From Chloroflexi bacterium AL-N1 (GTDB taxonomy: Bacteria; Chloroflexota; Chloroflexia; Chloroflexales; Roseiflexaceae), in assembly GCA_013122435.1 (NCBI GenBank), contig WYDT01000018.1, positions 79,606 to 143,605 of the forward strand: 64,000 nucleotides of DNA, in the 5' to 3' direction. The translations under genes and the position numbers were made by a program. This document shows, in pieces, positions 1 through 9,683 of this stretch. Numbering within the stretch: the stretch's first letter is position 1; the number at the start of each line of letters is the position of its first letter. The notes under the pieces are model-generated. The model had not been told where the DNA came from. It ran no database searches and was given only the letters and a program-made list of their open reading frames with translations.

Positions 1-1717
1 GCACTCCCAACAGACTAATGAGCAATGCGGTTGAGCGCTCAACATAGATCGCCACCCGCGCCTCAGGGCCAATACCAAGTGCTTGCAGATGATGTGCCAA
101 ACAGTTGGCCTGAGCATTCAGTGCCGCATAACTCAGCGTCTCGTGTTGGTCAGTAACCGCCACTGCATGCGGTGTCTGTGCGACCTGGGTTTCAAACAGC
201 GTCACCAATGAGTCGTGCGCTATTAGTGCAGTAGTTGTGGCATTCCAGTCGTGCAGAAGTTGCTGCTGTTCTTTGACACTAAGTATGGGAATATCGCTCA
301 AGCGTTGATCAGGATTGCTGATAACTGACTCAAGGATGTTATGGAAATGATCGGTCAACCGTGCAATAGTTGCCTCATCAAAAAGATCGGAGGCGTATTC
401 AGCTATGCCCTGTACACCATCGGGGAATTCACGCAAGAAGAAGCTGAGATCAAAACGCGCATTCGTACGTTCAAATTCGATTGGTTCAAAGCGTAACCCA
501 GCACGTTCCAGGTTTATAGTGGGTGCGTTTTGTAGTACCAGCATCACCTGAAACAGCGGGTTACGGCTCATATCGCGTGTTGGTTGAAGTTCCTCCACCA
601 ATTGCTCAAAAGGCAGATCCTGATTCGCAAATGCTTCCAGAGCCATCTCACGTACCTGCTGAAGTGCCTCTCGAAACGGTAGTTGTCCCTTCAGGGTTGA
701 TTGCATAACTAACATATTGACAAAACACCCGATTAATCCTTCCAGTTCGTGGACACGCCGTCCCGCAATGGGTGAACCAACCCGTAGATCCTGCTGTTGT
801 GTGTAGCGATACAGCAAGGTCATAAAAGCGGTCATCAACGTCATAAACAACGTTGTACCTTCGCGCTGACCAAGCGATTGCAGACCATCAACAGTAGAAG
901 CTGGCAGATGAAAACGGTAATTGTGTCCCTGAAAGGTTTGTACTGGTGGACGTGAATAATCCGTTGGTAGATCAAGAATCAACGAAGTATCAGCAAGTTT
1001 TTCTTGCCAATAGACCAGTTGCTCTTGCATAGACTCATTGCGGAATTGTTTTTGTTGCCATAGTGCAAAATCAGCATATTGGATGGGCAACTCGGGCAGC
1101 GTCACTGATTCGTTCGATACGAGTGCGTTATACAATATAAGGAGTTCCCGCATTAGTATGCCGGTCGACCAACCATCAAAAACAATGTGATGAATGATGA
1201 GTAAGACGATATGTTCATCATTCGTCAGACGCACAAGCGCTGCCCGTAGCAAGGGGGCCCTGGCAAGATTGAAAGACTGTTGTGCTGCGTAATAGACACA
1301 TTGTTGTGCCAGAGGCTCACGATCATCATAGGTAATACCTTGTAGATCAATCAATGGTACGTGAAGTTCAGAAGTTGGGACGATTACCTGAATGGGATTG
1401 CCATCTGCCACAGCGAAGCTGGTTCGTAGGATTTCGTGGCGTTGCACAATCATGTGTAAACAGCGGACGAATAGAGCCGTATGCATCACACCAGTCAGTT
1501 TCAAAGCAAACGTAATATTATAGGCTGGTGTACCTGGTTCAAGCTGATCGAGAAACCACAATCGCGCCTGGGCAAAGGAAAGTGGTAGATTCTCGTTGTG
1601 TGTGCGACGTGGGATCGTTTGTTGCTGACCAACATCAACACCAGCCTCTTCAAGCATATAGCTCAACAATTCAAGTTCTTCAGCGGATAGATCTGACATA
1701 TCTTGCTCTAGGTCCAT
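1..1717 (-). CDS. NRPS, condensation domain and start of adenylation domain (partial, runs off left edge)
   Basis: The N-terminal part of a nonribosomal peptide synthetase reads leftward and is cut by the window edge. The ATG at 1715-1717 follows GAGGAAGAG, 15 bp after the stop of the upstream A-T gene. A short acidic leader comes first, then the condensation-domain opening LSFAQARLWFLDQ at about residue 46. The catalytic motif HHIVFDGW lies near 1155-1190. The last residues in the window (RVAIYVERSTALLISLLGV) match the opening of an A domain, so the visible order is C-A. The C domain should join the upstream peptidyl thioester to the amino acid loaded on this protein's own T domain, which lies outside the window. 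Substrate specificity cannot be read because the binding-pocket region is missing. It is the last gene of the operon visible here. Confidence 0.93.
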   Translation of the reverse strand, partial: MDLEQDMSDLSAEELELLSYMLEEAGVDVGQQQTIPRRTHNENLPLSFAQARLWFLDQLEPGTPAYNITFALKLTGVMHTALFVRCLHMIVQRHEILRTSFAVADGNPIQVIVPTSELHVPLIDLQGITYDDREPLAQQCVYYAAQQSFNLARAPLLRAALVRLTNDEHIVLLIIHHIVFDGWSTGILMRELLILYNALVSNESVTLPELPIQYADFALWQQKQFRNESMQEQLVYWQEKLADTSLILDLPTDYSRPPVQTFQGHNYRFHLPASTVDGLQSLGQREGTTLFMTLMTAFMTLLYRYTQQQDLRVGSPIAGRRVHELEGLIGCFVNMLVMQSTLKGQLPFREALQQVREMALEAFANQDLPFEQLVEELQPTRDMSRNPLFQVMLVLQNAPTINLERAGLRFEPIEFERTNARFDLSFFLREFPDGVQGIAEYASDLFDEATIARLTDHFHNILESVISNPDQRLSDIPILSVKEQQQLLHDWNATTTALIAHDSLVTLFETQVAQTPHAVAVTDQHETLSYAALNAQANCLAHHLQALGIGPEARVAIYVERSTALLISLLGV

Positions 1718-1732
1718 AGGTGCTCTTCCTCG

Positions 1733-3607
1733 CTAACCACGTTTCTGCTGTAGTATGTGTTGTTTTTCTGACATAGACATATGTTTCAATCGTTGCAGTG
1801 CCTGTGCAATCTTGTGTGTCCGGCCAGGCTGAAGTTCTGTCGTAACCAGATAATCAGCCAGTGTCTCAACTGTCGGATGGGCAAGGAGTTGTTGCACAGT
1901 TAACGACGTTTGGAATAGCTGACGTACACGCGAGACAACTTGTGTTGCATGTAAGGAATGCCCGCCCAAATCCAGAAAGTTATCTCTCACTCCAATCTGT
2001 GATATCGACAATGCTTCCCCCCACATTGCTGCAACAACCACCTCAACGGGTGTGCGTGGCGCTATGAATGGCACATCGGCAACCTGTGCTGGTTCTGGTG
2101 CAGGTAACGCAGCACGGTCTACCTTACCATTGGGTGTGAGGGGGAATTCCCGAAGTAGCATCAAAGCCGATGGCAACATGTATTCTGGCAGATATGTATG
2201 GAGAAAGCGACGTATATGGGCCAACGAGAGCTTCCTGATGCCACTGGTTTTAACGTATGCAGCCAGATACTGCAAGCCTTTGTCATCGGTACATGCCTGC
2301 ACAATCGCCTGCACTACCATTGGATGACGGATTAGCACAGACTCAATTTCACCCAGTTCAATCCGATAGCCACGTATTTTGACCTGGTGATCAACTCGCC
2401 CAAGGAATGCGAGGGTGGTATCTTCGCGTTGTACCACACGATCACCAGTGCGATATATACGAGCGCCGGGTACCGTACTCAGCAGGTCAGGCAGGAATCG
2501 CTCAGCCGTGAGCGCCGGCTGGTAGAGATACCCCCGCGCCAGACCTGCCCCGCCAAGGTACAATTCACCAGCGGTCTGTGGCGCGACTAGCTGCCAATCG
2601 TCACGCAGAACATATGTATGTGTGTTCTTGACCGGGTGACCGATGGGCGGTGTATTATTGCTATCGGGCAAAATGGCAGCATAAGTCGAATAGGTGGTAT
2701 CTTCACTTGGGCCATACAGATTATATACCTGCTCAACCAATGTATGTTCATAGATCTGCTGTACCAGCGGTAGTGGAAGTGGTTCACCAGCGAGATTCAC
2801 CGTGCGAACAGAGGCAGGGACTCCGTCTAATTGAAGCAGGCCACTCATTGCCGAAGGAACCGTATTGATCAAGGTTACACCGTGTGCGGCAGGTAGTTGC
2901 GGGAGTTGGAACACATCCTGGGCAAGCACAACAGTCGTGCCACTACTTAATGGGACCAGTAGTTCAAAGATTGAGAGATCGAAACAGATTGAAGTTCCCG
3001 CTAACACACCGTAAAGCTGTTCAGGTGAAAATGTGTGACAGGCCCACGCAATAAACTCACGAACGCTATGATGTGCAATGGCCACCCCCTTAGGATTACC
3101 AGTTGACCCTGATGTGTAGATGACATACGCCAGACTGGCCGCTTGCACAGTCTGTGGAATGGTCCCTGGGGCTTCCTGTTCAATAGTGTTCCACATGCTA
3201 TCAAGACACATCACATGTTTGTGCAATGCTGGCAGGTTGTTGACCAGTGTGCTCTCGGTCAGGAGCAATGGCGCTTGTGTATCCTCCAGAATATAGGCTA
3301 GTCGCTCTGGCGGATAGGCCGGATCGAGTGGTACATAGGCCCCACCAGCCTTGAGCACACCCAGTAGACCAATCACAAGCACAGGTGTGCGTTCCATACA
3401 TAGGCCGACAAGTATATCTGGTCCAACCCCCTGGGACTGTAAAAAGTATGCCATGTGCTCGACACGTCGACTCAGTTCGGCATACGTGAGATACTCGTTG
3501 CCATATATCAATGCTACTGAGTCCGGTCTATCTCTATGTTGCTGCTCCCAAAAAGAGAGCAACGACTCCTTTTGCTCAGATACTGTTTGAACCAATTGTT
3601 TGTGCAT
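1733..3607 (-). CDS. NRPS A-T didomain, predicted alanine-activating, no condensation domain
   Basis: This 624-residue protein has only an adenylation and a thiolation domain. Visible A motifs are YTSGSTGNPKG (about 164-174), FDLSIFE, NLYGPSEDTTYST, YRTGD, GRVDHQVKIRGYRIELGEIE and NGKVDRAAL. The carrier site is FLDLGGHSL near the C terminus. Reading the eight pocket positions by eye against GrsA gives D-L-F-N-N-A-L-T, which I recall as the alanine code of microcystin synthetase McyA; this needs checking with a predictor. The ATG at 3607 is preferred because a TTG start at 3643 adds only a non-conserved leader; neither has a strong Shine-Dalgarno sequence. It sits between a C-A-T protein and a C-A protein, so condensation onto this Ala needs a C domain supplied in trans, or the protein opens a second line. 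Confidence 0.93.
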   Translation of the reverse strand: MHKQLVQTVSEQKESLLSFWEQQHRDRPDSVALIYGNEYLTYAELSRRVEHMAYFLQSQGVGPDILVGLCMERTPVLVIGLLGVLKAGGAYVPLDPAYPPERLAYILEDTQAPLLLTESTLVNNLPALHKHVMCLDSMWNTIEQEAPGTIPQTVQAASLAYVIYTSGSTGNPKGVAIAHHSVREFIAWACHTFSPEQLYGVLAGTSICFDLSIFELLVPLSSGTTVVLAQDVFQLPQLPAAHGVTLINTVPSAMSGLLQLDGVPASVRTVNLAGEPLPLPLVQQIYEHTLVEQVYNLYGPSEDTTYSTYAAILPDSNNTPPIGHPVKNTHTYVLRDDWQLVAPQTAGELYLGGAGLARGYLYQPALTAERFLPDLLSTVPGARIYRTGDRVVQREDTTLAFLGRVDHQVKIRGYRIELGEIESVLIRHPMVVQAIVQACTDDKGLQYLAAYVKTSGIRKLSLAHIRRFLHTYLPEYMLPSALMLLREFPLTPNGKVDRAALPAPEPAQVADVPFIAPRTPVEVVVAAMWGEALSISQIGVRDNFLDLGGHSLHATQVVSRVRQLFQTSLTVQQLLAHPTVETLADYLVTTELQPGRTHKIAQALQRLKHMSMSEKQHILQQKRG

Positions 3608-3712
3608 AGAAGACAAGGACCATATCCATATATCACCATACAAACACCTACAACCAAAACATATGGTTGTAATATTATCAATTGACGTCTACAATAGCCA
3701 ACATCTCAATGA

Positions 3713-6700
3713 TCATAGATCAGTTGTGCTTTTGGTACGCCGTTTTTGCGTGAGAAGTTGCTGTCGTTCTGCTGCCGATGTGTTCCGTATACGCTGAAAG
3801 ATAGTTGCTATCTTTTCGGTTTGTCCAGGCTTCGCTTCATGTGCAACCAGATACGCAGCCAACATCGCAATAGTCGGCATTTCAAATAGCACACGTATGG
3901 GTACATCAATATGAAATGTTTTTCGTATACGCACAATCAATCTGGCAGCTTTCAGTGAATGTCCGCCCAGCGCGAAAAAATCATCATGGAGACTTATCTG
4001 TTGTACCCCAAGCACACTGGCCCACATACTAGTGACTACTTCCTCCACCACGGTACGTGGTGCAATGTATACTCTGGTATGAGCAGCATCGGATACGTCT
4101 GGTGCTGGTAACGCCCGAATATTTACTTTGCCGTTGGAAGTTAATGGCAACGAGTCTATTCTGACAATATGCGCTGGTATCATGTAGTCGGGGAGTCGTG
4201 CTCGTAGATGTTCCCGTATACGACCAAGCCACTCCGTGGAACCTGATGTTATTTGAGTCTCAGCAGAACCATGGGTGTGGGTGGGCAAGTCTTGTACACG
4301 AAAAACGACGTAGGCAATTATCTGCACACTATTCACATCATCATCACGAGCAATCACTACCCCCTGTTGTATCTGAGAATGTTCACGGAGTACGTGTTCG
4401 ATTTCACTCAGTTCAACGCGGAAACCTCTGATTTTGATTTGCTGATCGGCGCGCCCACAAAACTCAACGGTGCCGTCTAACAGGTAACGTCCCAGATCGC
4501 CGGTGCGATAGAGCCGATCATGCGCTATCTGTGTGTGCGGGTTCTGGAAAAAGCGTTCCTGTGTTGCAAGGGAGTCATTCAGATATCCTAATGACAGGTA
4601 GGGTGTCCGCACAAAAATCTCACCAATCTCGCCAATTCCTGCTAACTGCTGTGCGGCATTCAGAACTAATATCTGTACATTATCAATGCCATGTCCCAAA
4701 GGTAGGTCAGTTGGGCTGCCCATGGCCAAGGTGCGGGAGTCATCGTTTGTACCAGCGTGATCAACCACGACGTGATAACTCATTGCCTGGGGAGTCTCGG
4801 TGGCGCCATACAAATTCACACATGTGGCAGATGGGGCGATGGCTTGTACGCGTGCGACATCGTGATGGGTAAGTACATCCCCACCAAAGAAAACATAGCG
4901 CAACTGTGTCAGGTTATGTGACGAGGCATCATAGCCCTCGCTGAGAAAGCGACCCAGGGCAGGTGTCAGATGCATCATGCTGATGCGATGCTGATGTAGC
5001 CAGTTAAGCAGCTGGGGCGGATTGCCAATGACATCTGTTGGCGGAACATAAAGCGTTGCACCAGCCCATAAAGGGGTAAATATATCCCGCAGCAGCGGAT
5101 CGTGTGCTAACCCTGAAAGCATACTACATCGATCACGCTGGGTAATCTCAAAGGTTTGACAATGCCATGCAAGAAAGTGGCTTAATGGACGATGAGCGCC
5201 TATAATCCCTTTGGGCTGACCCGTAGACCCTGATGTGAATGCCACATAGGCTCGTGCATCTGGCTGGATCGTTATCGTGGGGAACGCATCAATCGCAGCA
5301 TCAAAGGCAGTTGTTGGCCGTGTGGGTATGGGTATACAACAGGCCCATTCCTGTGATTGTACATAGTCAGCGAGCGCATGCGGTAACGCCCCGGCTGACT
5401 CGAGCTGGAGCCAACCACGTGGCTGGGTTATTCGCAGTTGTTCGATCAGGCGTGTAGCAGGATAGGCCGGATCAAGCATGGTGAAGGCGGCACCGGCTTT
5501 GAGGATACCAAGCAGTGCCCAGACCAGCGATCCACTGCGGTCCGCATACACCGCCACGATATCCTCGGGCTGAATACCCTGGCAAATGAGTTGATGTGCC
5601 AGCAAATCGCTCTGGCGCTCAAGTTCGGCATATGTCCACAAATGATGCATATCAACGACTGCTGCCTGATCGGGTATCTCCTGTGCCCAATATCCCAGTC
5701 TGGCAAAGGCCGTTCCAGACCAAACTGATTGAAGTAGCTTTGTTGGATCGGGTACAACTGCTAATGTATGCTCCTCAAGTAAAGCATACTGATTAAGTGG
5801 TTGATCGGGGTCGGCAGCAACCCCCTGCAACAGATGCTGGAGTTGGGCGAGAAACACCTGCATCCGTTTATCGTTGAAGAGATCTGCGTTGTAGACCAGA
5901 TCGAGTTGCAGACGTTGTGGTTCAGGCTTGATGTACAGTGTAATATCAAACTTTGCACCTGCCTCAATCGGTGAGAGACGTTTGAGTGTGAGCCCTTCGA
6001 CACTTGTCTGCATATCAGGAAAATTAAGCATGTTGAAGAAAATCTGGAAGAATGGTGTGCGGCTCATGTCGCGTCTTGGTTGTAATGCTTCAATGACCAT
6101 GCCAAAGGGAACTTCCTGATGGGCATAGGCATCGAGGCAGGTTTCCCGCACTTGCAGCAACAGAGACCGAAATGTCATAGAACGATCAACAACCGTACGT
6201 AACACCAAGAGGTTGACAAAGATACCAATCAACCCTTCGACGTCTTCATCGGTGCGTCCAGCAATAGGTGTACCAACAACCAGATCTTCCTGATATGTGT
6301 GGCGATAGAGCAGCGTGAGGAAGGCAGATAACAACGTCATATACAGCGTTACGCCTGATTGCTTACTCAATTGTTGCAGTGTCGTAACAGCCGGACCTTC
6401 GAGGACTTGCCTTACACGCACATTTCGAAAGGTTTGTACAGGTGGTCGTTGATGATCTGGTGGCAGTTCAAACATCGGCAAATTAGCAAGTTTGTCACGC
6501 CAATAGCCAATATGTTCCTCAAGACGTGCACCCTGCAAACGTTCACGTTGCCATAGTGCATAGTCGGCATATTGAATGGGTAATGCTGGAAGTGGTGATG
6601 ACTGGCCTTTGATAAAAGCATCGTAGAGTTGTGTCAGTTCTCGAAGCAACACACTAATGGACCAACCATCAGCTACACTGTGATGCACCGTCAGTGAGAG

Positions 6701-7252
6701 GACGTATTCGATTGTCTCGATTTGTACAAGTTGTGCGCGAAATAGGGGACCCTGTGCCAGATCAAAGAGGCGTAGTGCTTCGTCCGTCGCCAGTTGCTGC
6801 GTGACTATTTCCCGCTCTGTGGTCGGGAGTGTACGGATATCAATGACCGGAAGCTCAATGGAGAGAGTTTTTGCAATGACTTGTACCGGTTGTCTTTCGC
6901 CCATTGCAAAGACGGTTCGCAGCCCTTCATGACGAAGTACAAGCGTATCAATACAACGGCGCAATGTGTGAAAGTGGAGTTGCCCAGATAAACGCACCGT
7001 GATACGGATATTGAAGAGCGCATTGCCAGGATGGATTTGATCAAGCATCCAGATGCGTTGTTGAGCAAACGAAAGTGGCAAGGCATCGGTTTGTTGACGA
7101 CGTGGAATACGCTGCCTATTCGCAGGTGTCGCCTCTGACTCAGGTTTAGTTTGTGCTGGTTCTTCCTGCTGTGCCTGTTTTCGCAGCATGGCTTCAAGGA
7201 GCTGGCGTTGCTCAGGCGACAGCTTGGCCAGCCGATCCTGAAAATTGCTCAT
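3713..7252 (-). CDS. NRPS module C-A-T with atypical adenylation pocket
   Basis: A single-module NRPS of 1179 residues. The first 35 residues are charged and helical and may dock to an upstream protein. The C domain follows with HHSVADGW at 190-197. The A domain occupies about 520-1040 with FTSGSTGQPKG, YRTGDLGRY, GRADQQIKIRGFRVELSEIE and NGKVNIRALP. The carrier site is FFALGGHSL near 1105. The A3-A6 region is unusual: GLAHDPLLRDIF replaces the common FDASVWE type. By eye the pocket reads roughly D-P-R-H-F-G-L-Q, for which I have no confident substrate. The ATG overlaps the acylase stop codon by four bases (ATGA), implying translational coupling to that hydrolase. The next gene starts about 105 bp further on. 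Confidence 0.95.
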   Translation of the reverse strand: MSNFQDRLAKLSPEQRQLLEAMLRKQAQQEEPAQTKPESEATPANRQRIPRRQQTDALPLSFAQQRIWMLDQIHPGNALFNIRITVRLSGQLHFHTLRRCIDTLVLRHEGLRTVFAMGERQPVQVIAKTLSIELPVIDIRTLPTTEREIVTQQLATDEALRLFDLAQGPLFRAQLVQIETIEYVLSLTVHHSVADGWSISVLLRELTQLYDAFIKGQSSPLPALPIQYADYALWQRERLQGARLEEHIGYWRDKLANLPMFELPPDHQRPPVQTFRNVRVRQVLEGPAVTTLQQLSKQSGVTLYMTLLSAFLTLLYRHTYQEDLVVGTPIAGRTDEDVEGLIGIFVNLLVLRTVVDRSMTFRSLLLQVRETCLDAYAHQEVPFGMVIEALQPRRDMSRTPFFQIFFNMLNFPDMQTSVEGLTLKRLSPIEAGAKFDITLYIKPEPQRLQLDLVYNADLFNDKRMQVFLAQLQHLLQGVAADPDQPLNQYALLEEHTLAVVPDPTKLLQSVWSGTAFARLGYWAQEIPDQAAVVDMHHLWTYAELERQSDLLAHQLICQGIQPEDIVAVYADRSGSLVWALLGILKAGAAFTMLDPAYPATRLIEQLRITQPRGWLQLESAGALPHALADYVQSQEWACCIPIPTRPTTAFDAAIDAFPTITIQPDARAYVAFTSGSTGQPKGIIGAHRPLSHFLAWHCQTFEITQRDRCSMLSGLAHDPLLRDIFTPLWAGATLYVPPTDVIGNPPQLLNWLHQHRISMMHLTPALGRFLSEGYDASSHNLTQLRYVFFGGDVLTHHDVARVQAIAPSATCVNLYGATETPQAMSYHVVVDHAGTNDDSRTLAMGSPTDLPLGHGIDNVQILVLNAAQQLAGIGEIGEIFVRTPYLSLGYLNDSLATQERFFQNPHTQIAHDRLYRTGDLGRYLLDGTVEFCGRADQQIKIRGFRVELSEIEHVLREHSQIQQGVVIARDDDVNSVQIIAYVVFRVQDLPTHTHGSAETQITSGSTEWLGRIREHLRARLPDYMIPAHIVRIDSLPLTSNGKVNIRALPAPDVSDAAHTRVYIAPRTVVEEVVTSMWASVLGVQQISLHDDFFALGGHSLKAARLIVRIRKTFHIDVPIRVLFEMPTIAMLAAYLVAHEAKPGQTEKIATIFQRIRNTSAAERQQLLTQKRRTKSTTDL

Positions 7253-9669
7253 TCTGCTGATTCCTGAGGGAGTAATGTCAGCACATTGACTCCGCTGGCA
7301 TTAACCCGTTCCGATGATGCATGCATCGGTATATACTCGACATCCTGCCATAGCTCAGTCATGTCAAATCGATTGGGATGCCAGATACGCTCGCTCTGGC
7401 CAGTAGCTTGCACTGTGAGCATATTGTCGAGGTTTCCAAGATCGACAATCTGACGTTGCGATACCCCATGATTCATTTTGAAGGGGTTGCTAAAACTAAA
7501 CGATGCCGCATTGATCGTAAAGTTGTCACCCCGGGCCGGAATCTCATCGGAGTTATAGAAGAAGCCCAACACCGGATTCATACCACCAAACGGACGACCA
7601 TAGAAGGTCATCTGGTGGAGATCTCCCCATGTCCAGCGTTCCGGGTTGTTCCCATATCCTTCGTTGAGCCACTCAAGGGCATCACCGAGGCTCTGCTGCA
7701 CAATATCATCACGTGTTTCGACCTCTGCGGTGGTCTTGTCGTCAAACCAGGCATTGTCAGGGTCTTGCATAAAGGCGATCATGGTGGGTACCTGAAAACT
7801 CCCGTGGCGCTCATATTGGCCTGCCAGGTAGTCATTTGCGAGATCTTCGCTCAGATCGTCGTTGAGGGTATTATTCAGAAGAAACCAGTACCACGTCTGA
7901 TAGATGGATGCACCAATACGATCGGTCTCAAAGCGCAGATCCCAATCCTCGACATATTGCAGCGCTTGTTCCTGTGCTTCGTTTTCCGGCTCAACATCTA
8001 ACAGATATGGCCGTAGTGCTTCGGCTGGTAGGGAGTACGTATCTGCGTGCATCTCCTGAATATAGTCAACATCGACATATGAGTTTTCTTCGAGTAATTG
8101 TGTGATACGGGCGGCACGGAATCCGGGGTCCCATTCGTGGGCGATCACATACGGATAGTCATCCCCTACAATTTTGTTGTTGGCAGTAGCCAGAAAGCCC
8201 TGTGAGGGATTGAGAATAGTGGGCAGTTCTTCAAACGGAATATAGCCTTCCCAATCGTGTTCACCGGTCCATCCGGGAACTGGTACCAAACCATCGGTCT
8301 TCGCGGGGCGAATGGGGATTTGTCCCGACATCTGGTACCCAATATTGCCCTCTACATCGGCATAAAGAAAGTTCTGGCTGGGCACATCCCAGAAGCTCAC
8401 CGCATTACGGAACTCATCCCAGTTCTGCGACAGGTTAATCCGAATCAGGCCCTCAAACAGGGCACTCTCACCAACTCCAGCCCAGCGCAGTGACATGGGG
8501 TCCGCATCAGCCATACTATCAATAGCGTCATTGATAATAGGCCCATGGCGTGTGATGTACACATTAAAATCGATTGATTCCTGTCCTTTGACCTCAATAG
8601 TCTCATCGATAATTTCCAGATTCTGCCATTCACCTTCGAACTCGTACTGTGTAGGATTCTCCGCATCATCGAGTTTCTCGAGGAAAAGATCCTGCACATC
8701 AGGGTTGAGGTTGGTCACACTCCAGGCAATGTTATTATTATGACCAACAATCACACCAGGGACACCAGGAAACGTGGTTCCAACCACATCAAAACGCCCA
8801 CCATGCAGTCCATTGGCATACCAGGATGAGGGAACATCAAGATTCAGGTGGGTATCACTGGCAAGAATTGGCATGCCGGTCTCCGTACGACTCCCGTGTA
8901 CCACCCAATTGTTACTGCCCCAGCTTGCACCCGGATCACCAAGCATATCTGCCAAGGTATCGAAGCCGGTAAATCCCATGTCTGCCATCGATTCGTAACC
9001 ACGTGCTTCTTCAGGAATGATGATCGGTTTATCGTCTTCGTATGGTGGCAACAAATCGTCAATCACCTCTTCACCCGCACCCGCGATGATACGGGCACGC
9101 AAGAACTCAAGTCGATGGTTCCCCGCCAGACTAAAGCTGGTCACATAGCCATACGTCAGCGTATCAATCGGCTCCCATGGTGCAGGAGTGTAACCACCCA
9201 TGAGAGTAAATTCAATCGGCAACTGATTGCGGTTCGCATCGATATAGGCATTCACACCATCAGCATATGCCTCAAGAATGCCCTGGATTTCCTCATCAAG
9301 TTGCGCCCACTCTCGCTCTGCAGCACGCCGTAATCCAATGGTACGGATGGATCGATCATAGTCTATCGCCCGTTCACCAATAATCGAACTCACCGTACCA
9401 CTACCAACATGGCGCCGATACTCCATCTGCCAGAGCCGATCCTGAGCATGGACAAAGCCCTGCGCCATAAAGAGATCACGCTCATTTTCAGCGTAGATGT
9501 GTGGCACACCCCACTCATCACGAATAATTTCGACCGGCGCAGATAACCCAGCAATCATTGTGGTACCACTGACTTCGGGCCATGCACTACGAATAAACCA
9601 GACCCCTGAGCCAATGACCACCAGAACCAAAACGAGCACTCCGATTAGGATATTTCTGAAAATCTTCAT
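7249..9669 (-). CDS. Penicillin acylase family (peptidase S45) hydrolase, membrane-anchored, in the NRPS operon
   Basis: This 806-residue protein is an N-terminal-nucleophile amidohydrolase of the penicillin/acyl-homoserine-lactone acylase family. It opens with a basic residue pair and a hydrophobic segment at about 7-27, a signal anchor or uncleaved signal, so the enzyme should act outside the cytoplasmic membrane. Next come the alpha-chain signature EIIRDEWGVPHIYA (48-61) and a spacer. The autocatalytic junction is GSNNW, with Ser252 as the predicted new N-terminal nucleophile. A beta-chain motif HNNNIAWSVTN lies near 310-320. The start has a strong GGGGAGGAA site and lies 14 bp after the upstream PKS stop; its own stop overlaps the next NRPS start. 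By analogy with PvdQ in pyoverdine maturation, it could remove the fatty-acyl tail installed by the FAAL loading module. That role is inference; self-protection or quorum quenching are alternatives. Confidence 0.93.
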   Translation of the reverse strand: MKIFRNILIGVLVLVLVVIGSGVWFIRSAWPEVSGTTMIAGLSAPVEIIRDEWGVPHIYAENERDLFMAQGFVHAQDRLWQMEYRRHVGSGTVSSIIGERAIDYDRSIRTIGLRRAAEREWAQLDEEIQGILEAYADGVNAYIDANRNQLPIEFTLMGGYTPAPWEPIDTLTYGYVTSFSLAGNHRLEFLRARIIAGAGEEVIDDLLPPYEDDKPIIIPEEARGYESMADMGFTGFDTLADMLGDPGASWGSNNWVVHGSRTETGMPILASDTHLNLDVPSSWYANGLHGGRFDVVGTTFPGVPGVIVGHNNNIAWSVTNLNPDVQDLFLEKLDDAENPTQYEFEGEWQNLEIIDETIEVKGQESIDFNVYITRHGPIINDAIDSMADADPMSLRWAGVGESALFEGLIRINLSQNWDEFRNAVSFWDVPSQNFLYADVEGNIGYQMSGQIPIRPAKTDGLVPVPGWTGEHDWEGYIPFEELPTILNPSQGFLATANNKIVGDDYPYVIAHEWDPGFRAARITQLLEENSYVDVDYIQEMHADTYSLPAEALRPYLLDVEPENEAQEQALQYVEDWDLRFETDRIGASIYQTWYWFLLNNTLNDDLSEDLANDYLAGQYERHGSFQVPTMIAFMQDPDNAWFDDKTTAEVETRDDIVQQSLGDALEWLNEGYGNNPERWTWGDLHQMTFYGRPFGGMNPVLGFFYNSDEIPARGDNFTINAASFSFSNPFKMNHGVSQRQIVDLGNLDNMLTVQATGQSERIWHPNRFDMTELWQDVEYIPMHASSERVNASGVNVLTLLPQESAE

Positions 9670-9683
9670 GGTAGTTCCTCCCC

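Noticed and set aside
7378..8001. A 207-codon ORF on the plus strand
   Set aside because: It lies fully antisense to the acylase and shows no family features; shadow of a real gene.
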